From the NCBI RefSeq assembly GCF_036452155.1, contig NZ_JAWJZY010000005.1: DNA of 64,000 nt; one strand, 5' to 3'. The DNA comes from Sorlinia euscelidii (GTDB lineage: Bacteria > Pseudomonadota > Alphaproteobacteria > Acetobacterales > Acetobacteraceae). Shown in pieces: positions 63,246 through 64,000 of the stretch (within the stretch, counting starts at the first letter, position 1; every line of letters begins with the position of its first letter). Made by a program: the position numbers and the translations under genes. The notes beneath the pieces were generated by a model that was not told the DNA's origin, made no database searches, and was given only the letters and a program-made list of their open reading frames with translations.

Positions 63246-64000
63246 TCAGCCCGGCGCGTCAAGGGCCGCGCCTTTATTCCCTTGGGATATGGTTGGGACA
63301 ATGTTCTCCTCAGTTACGTCCACAGAGTTATCCACATGGTTATACAACCCTCCGGATTTTTCCAGCGCCTGCCAGGAGGCGTCGATCATGGCGATGAGGT
63401 TTCCACGGCTGCTATCCATAGCCAGAGCGGGGCCGATGACAATTTTCAGAGCACCCGGAAACTTCGTCCAACCTTCGCGGGGCCAGAAAAGACCTGAATT
63501 TGTGGCGACAGGCACGACCGGCGCGTTGGCTTGTTTCGCCAACGCCATGATGCCGGGCTGAAGTGGCACGCGTTCCCCTGGTTTAACGCGCGTCCCCTGC
63601 GGAAAAATAATAACCTGGCGACGGTCATCGAAACGATCCTGTGTGTCCCGGATCAGGCAGCGAAGCGCTTTTGACCCGGCGGAACGCTCGACCGGGATCA
63701 TCCCGGATAATATCAGCATCGGGCCGACAAGTGGGATACGTGTCAGCTCCTTCTTGATGATGTACGCTGGCCTCTCCACAAGGTTCATCCAAACGAACCC
63801 GTCAAAAAATGATTGATGTTGGGAGGCGATCAGGCACGGCGTATTGGGAATATTTTCCCGTCCAATAATAACGATTTCAATCCCGCATATTTTACTGAGC
63901 CCCAGAAGCGTCAGGCGGCTCCAGAGCCGGGCATAGGTCAGCGCGCAATCCCGGCGCTTGAGGAGGCGAAGAGGCAATGCGCCCAGTCCCATGATAATGG
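63246..64000 (-). CDS. plsC: 1-acylglycerol-3-phosphate O-acyltransferase, 5' end outside the window
   Basis: At least 248 residues of the PlsC family. The acyltransferase motif HQSFFD (His-x4-Asp) and FPQGTR are present, as well as IPLVGPMLILSGMIPVERS. It acylates lysophosphatidic acid to phosphatidic acid, the precursor used by the phospholipid genes at 58.5-60 kb. An ATG at 63992 gives MGLGALPLRLLKRRD, but the frame stays open to the edge (TII before it), and PlsC proteins usually have an N-terminal membrane helix there, so the true start probably lies outside. A basal C-terminal extension (DVTEENIVPTISQG) is unusual. Confidence 0.9.
   Translation of the reverse strand, partial: IIMGLGALPLRLLKRRDCALTYARLWSRLTLLGLSKICGIEIVIIGRENIPNTPCLIASQHQSFFDGFVWMNLVERPAYIIKKELTRIPLVGPMLILSGMIPVERSAGSKALRCLIRDTQDRFDDRRQVIIFPQGTRVKPGERVPLQPGIMALAKQANAPVVPVATNSGLFWPREGWTKFPGALKIVIGPALAMDSSRGNLIAMIDASWQALEKSGGLYNHVDNSVDVTEENIVPTISQGNKGAALDAPG

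Overview
The window looks like chromosomal DNA of an alphaproteobacterium, most likely of the acetic acid bacteria (Acetobacteraceae). This is inferred from the GC-rich coding, the run dgt-argS-SPOR-scpA-scpB-tatB-tatC-serS, an RNase E with an acidic insert in its S1 domain, the pssA/psd pair and a SUV3-like helicase. No database search was possible, so genus-level identity is not claimed. Most genes are single-copy housekeeping genes, tightly packed, with stop/start overlaps of the ATGA or TTGA type that suggest translational coupling.

Layout. 1-2.5 kb: the 3' part of a flavoprotein gene, a HerA/DUF87-like ATPase and a 65-residue protein. 2.5-6.9 kb: an accessory-looking block (SDR dehydrogenase, Tat-exported alpha/beta hydrolase, a broken cyclophilin-like gene, a LysR regulator and a gene-free stretch with a perfect tandem 12-mer) that ends at the 3' end of a tRNA-Arg(CCG) gene, as a decayed island at a tRNA site would. 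7-15.3 kb: polA, a family 5 solute-binding protein, a small basic protein, purD, xseA and a small lipoprotein. 15.5-19 kb: rne on the minus strand with its own terminator and a long divergent region towards leuA. 19-26.6 kb: leuA, then the rod-shape operon mreB-mreC-mreD-mrdA-rodA. 26.6-32.3 kb: glyS/glyQ on the minus strand, a DUF2076 protein and a Rieske-AIF-type reductase. 32.4-43.9 kb: aspS, xthA, erpA, dgt, argS, a SPOR protein, scpA, scpB, tatB, tatC and serS. 44-49.1 kb: SUV3-like helicase, ferredoxin-NADP reductase and glutathione reductase. 49.2-53.7 kb: a frameshifted secreted protein, then a glycosyltransferase-like protein with a heptad-repeat tail and a large HAD protein, probably for surface polysaccharide. 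53.9-58.4 kb: class II DAHP synthase, nicotinate phosphoribosyltransferase, a small conserved protein and gltX. 58.4-64 kb: phospholipid genes (pssA, psd, plsC), a class A beta-lactamase, glyoxalase II and a DUF2125 gene.

Themes. Cell-envelope growth is prominent: Rod complex, SPOR protein, phospholipid synthesis, beta-lactamase and the Tat translocase. Two proteins encoded here (the hydrolase at 3.8 kb and the beta-lactamase at 60.2 kb) carry twin-arginine signals and would use the TatC encoded here. Five aminoacyl-tRNA synthetase activities are present (Gly, Asp, Arg, Ser, Glu).

Three genes (pssA, the DUF2125 gene and a small secreted protein) are each broken by one missing base in a G/C homopolymer. 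In pssA and the DUF2125 gene the run is six bases where seven would restore the frame. This may be assembly error, decay or phase variation. I found no CRISPR array and no intact transposase, integrase or prophage gene.
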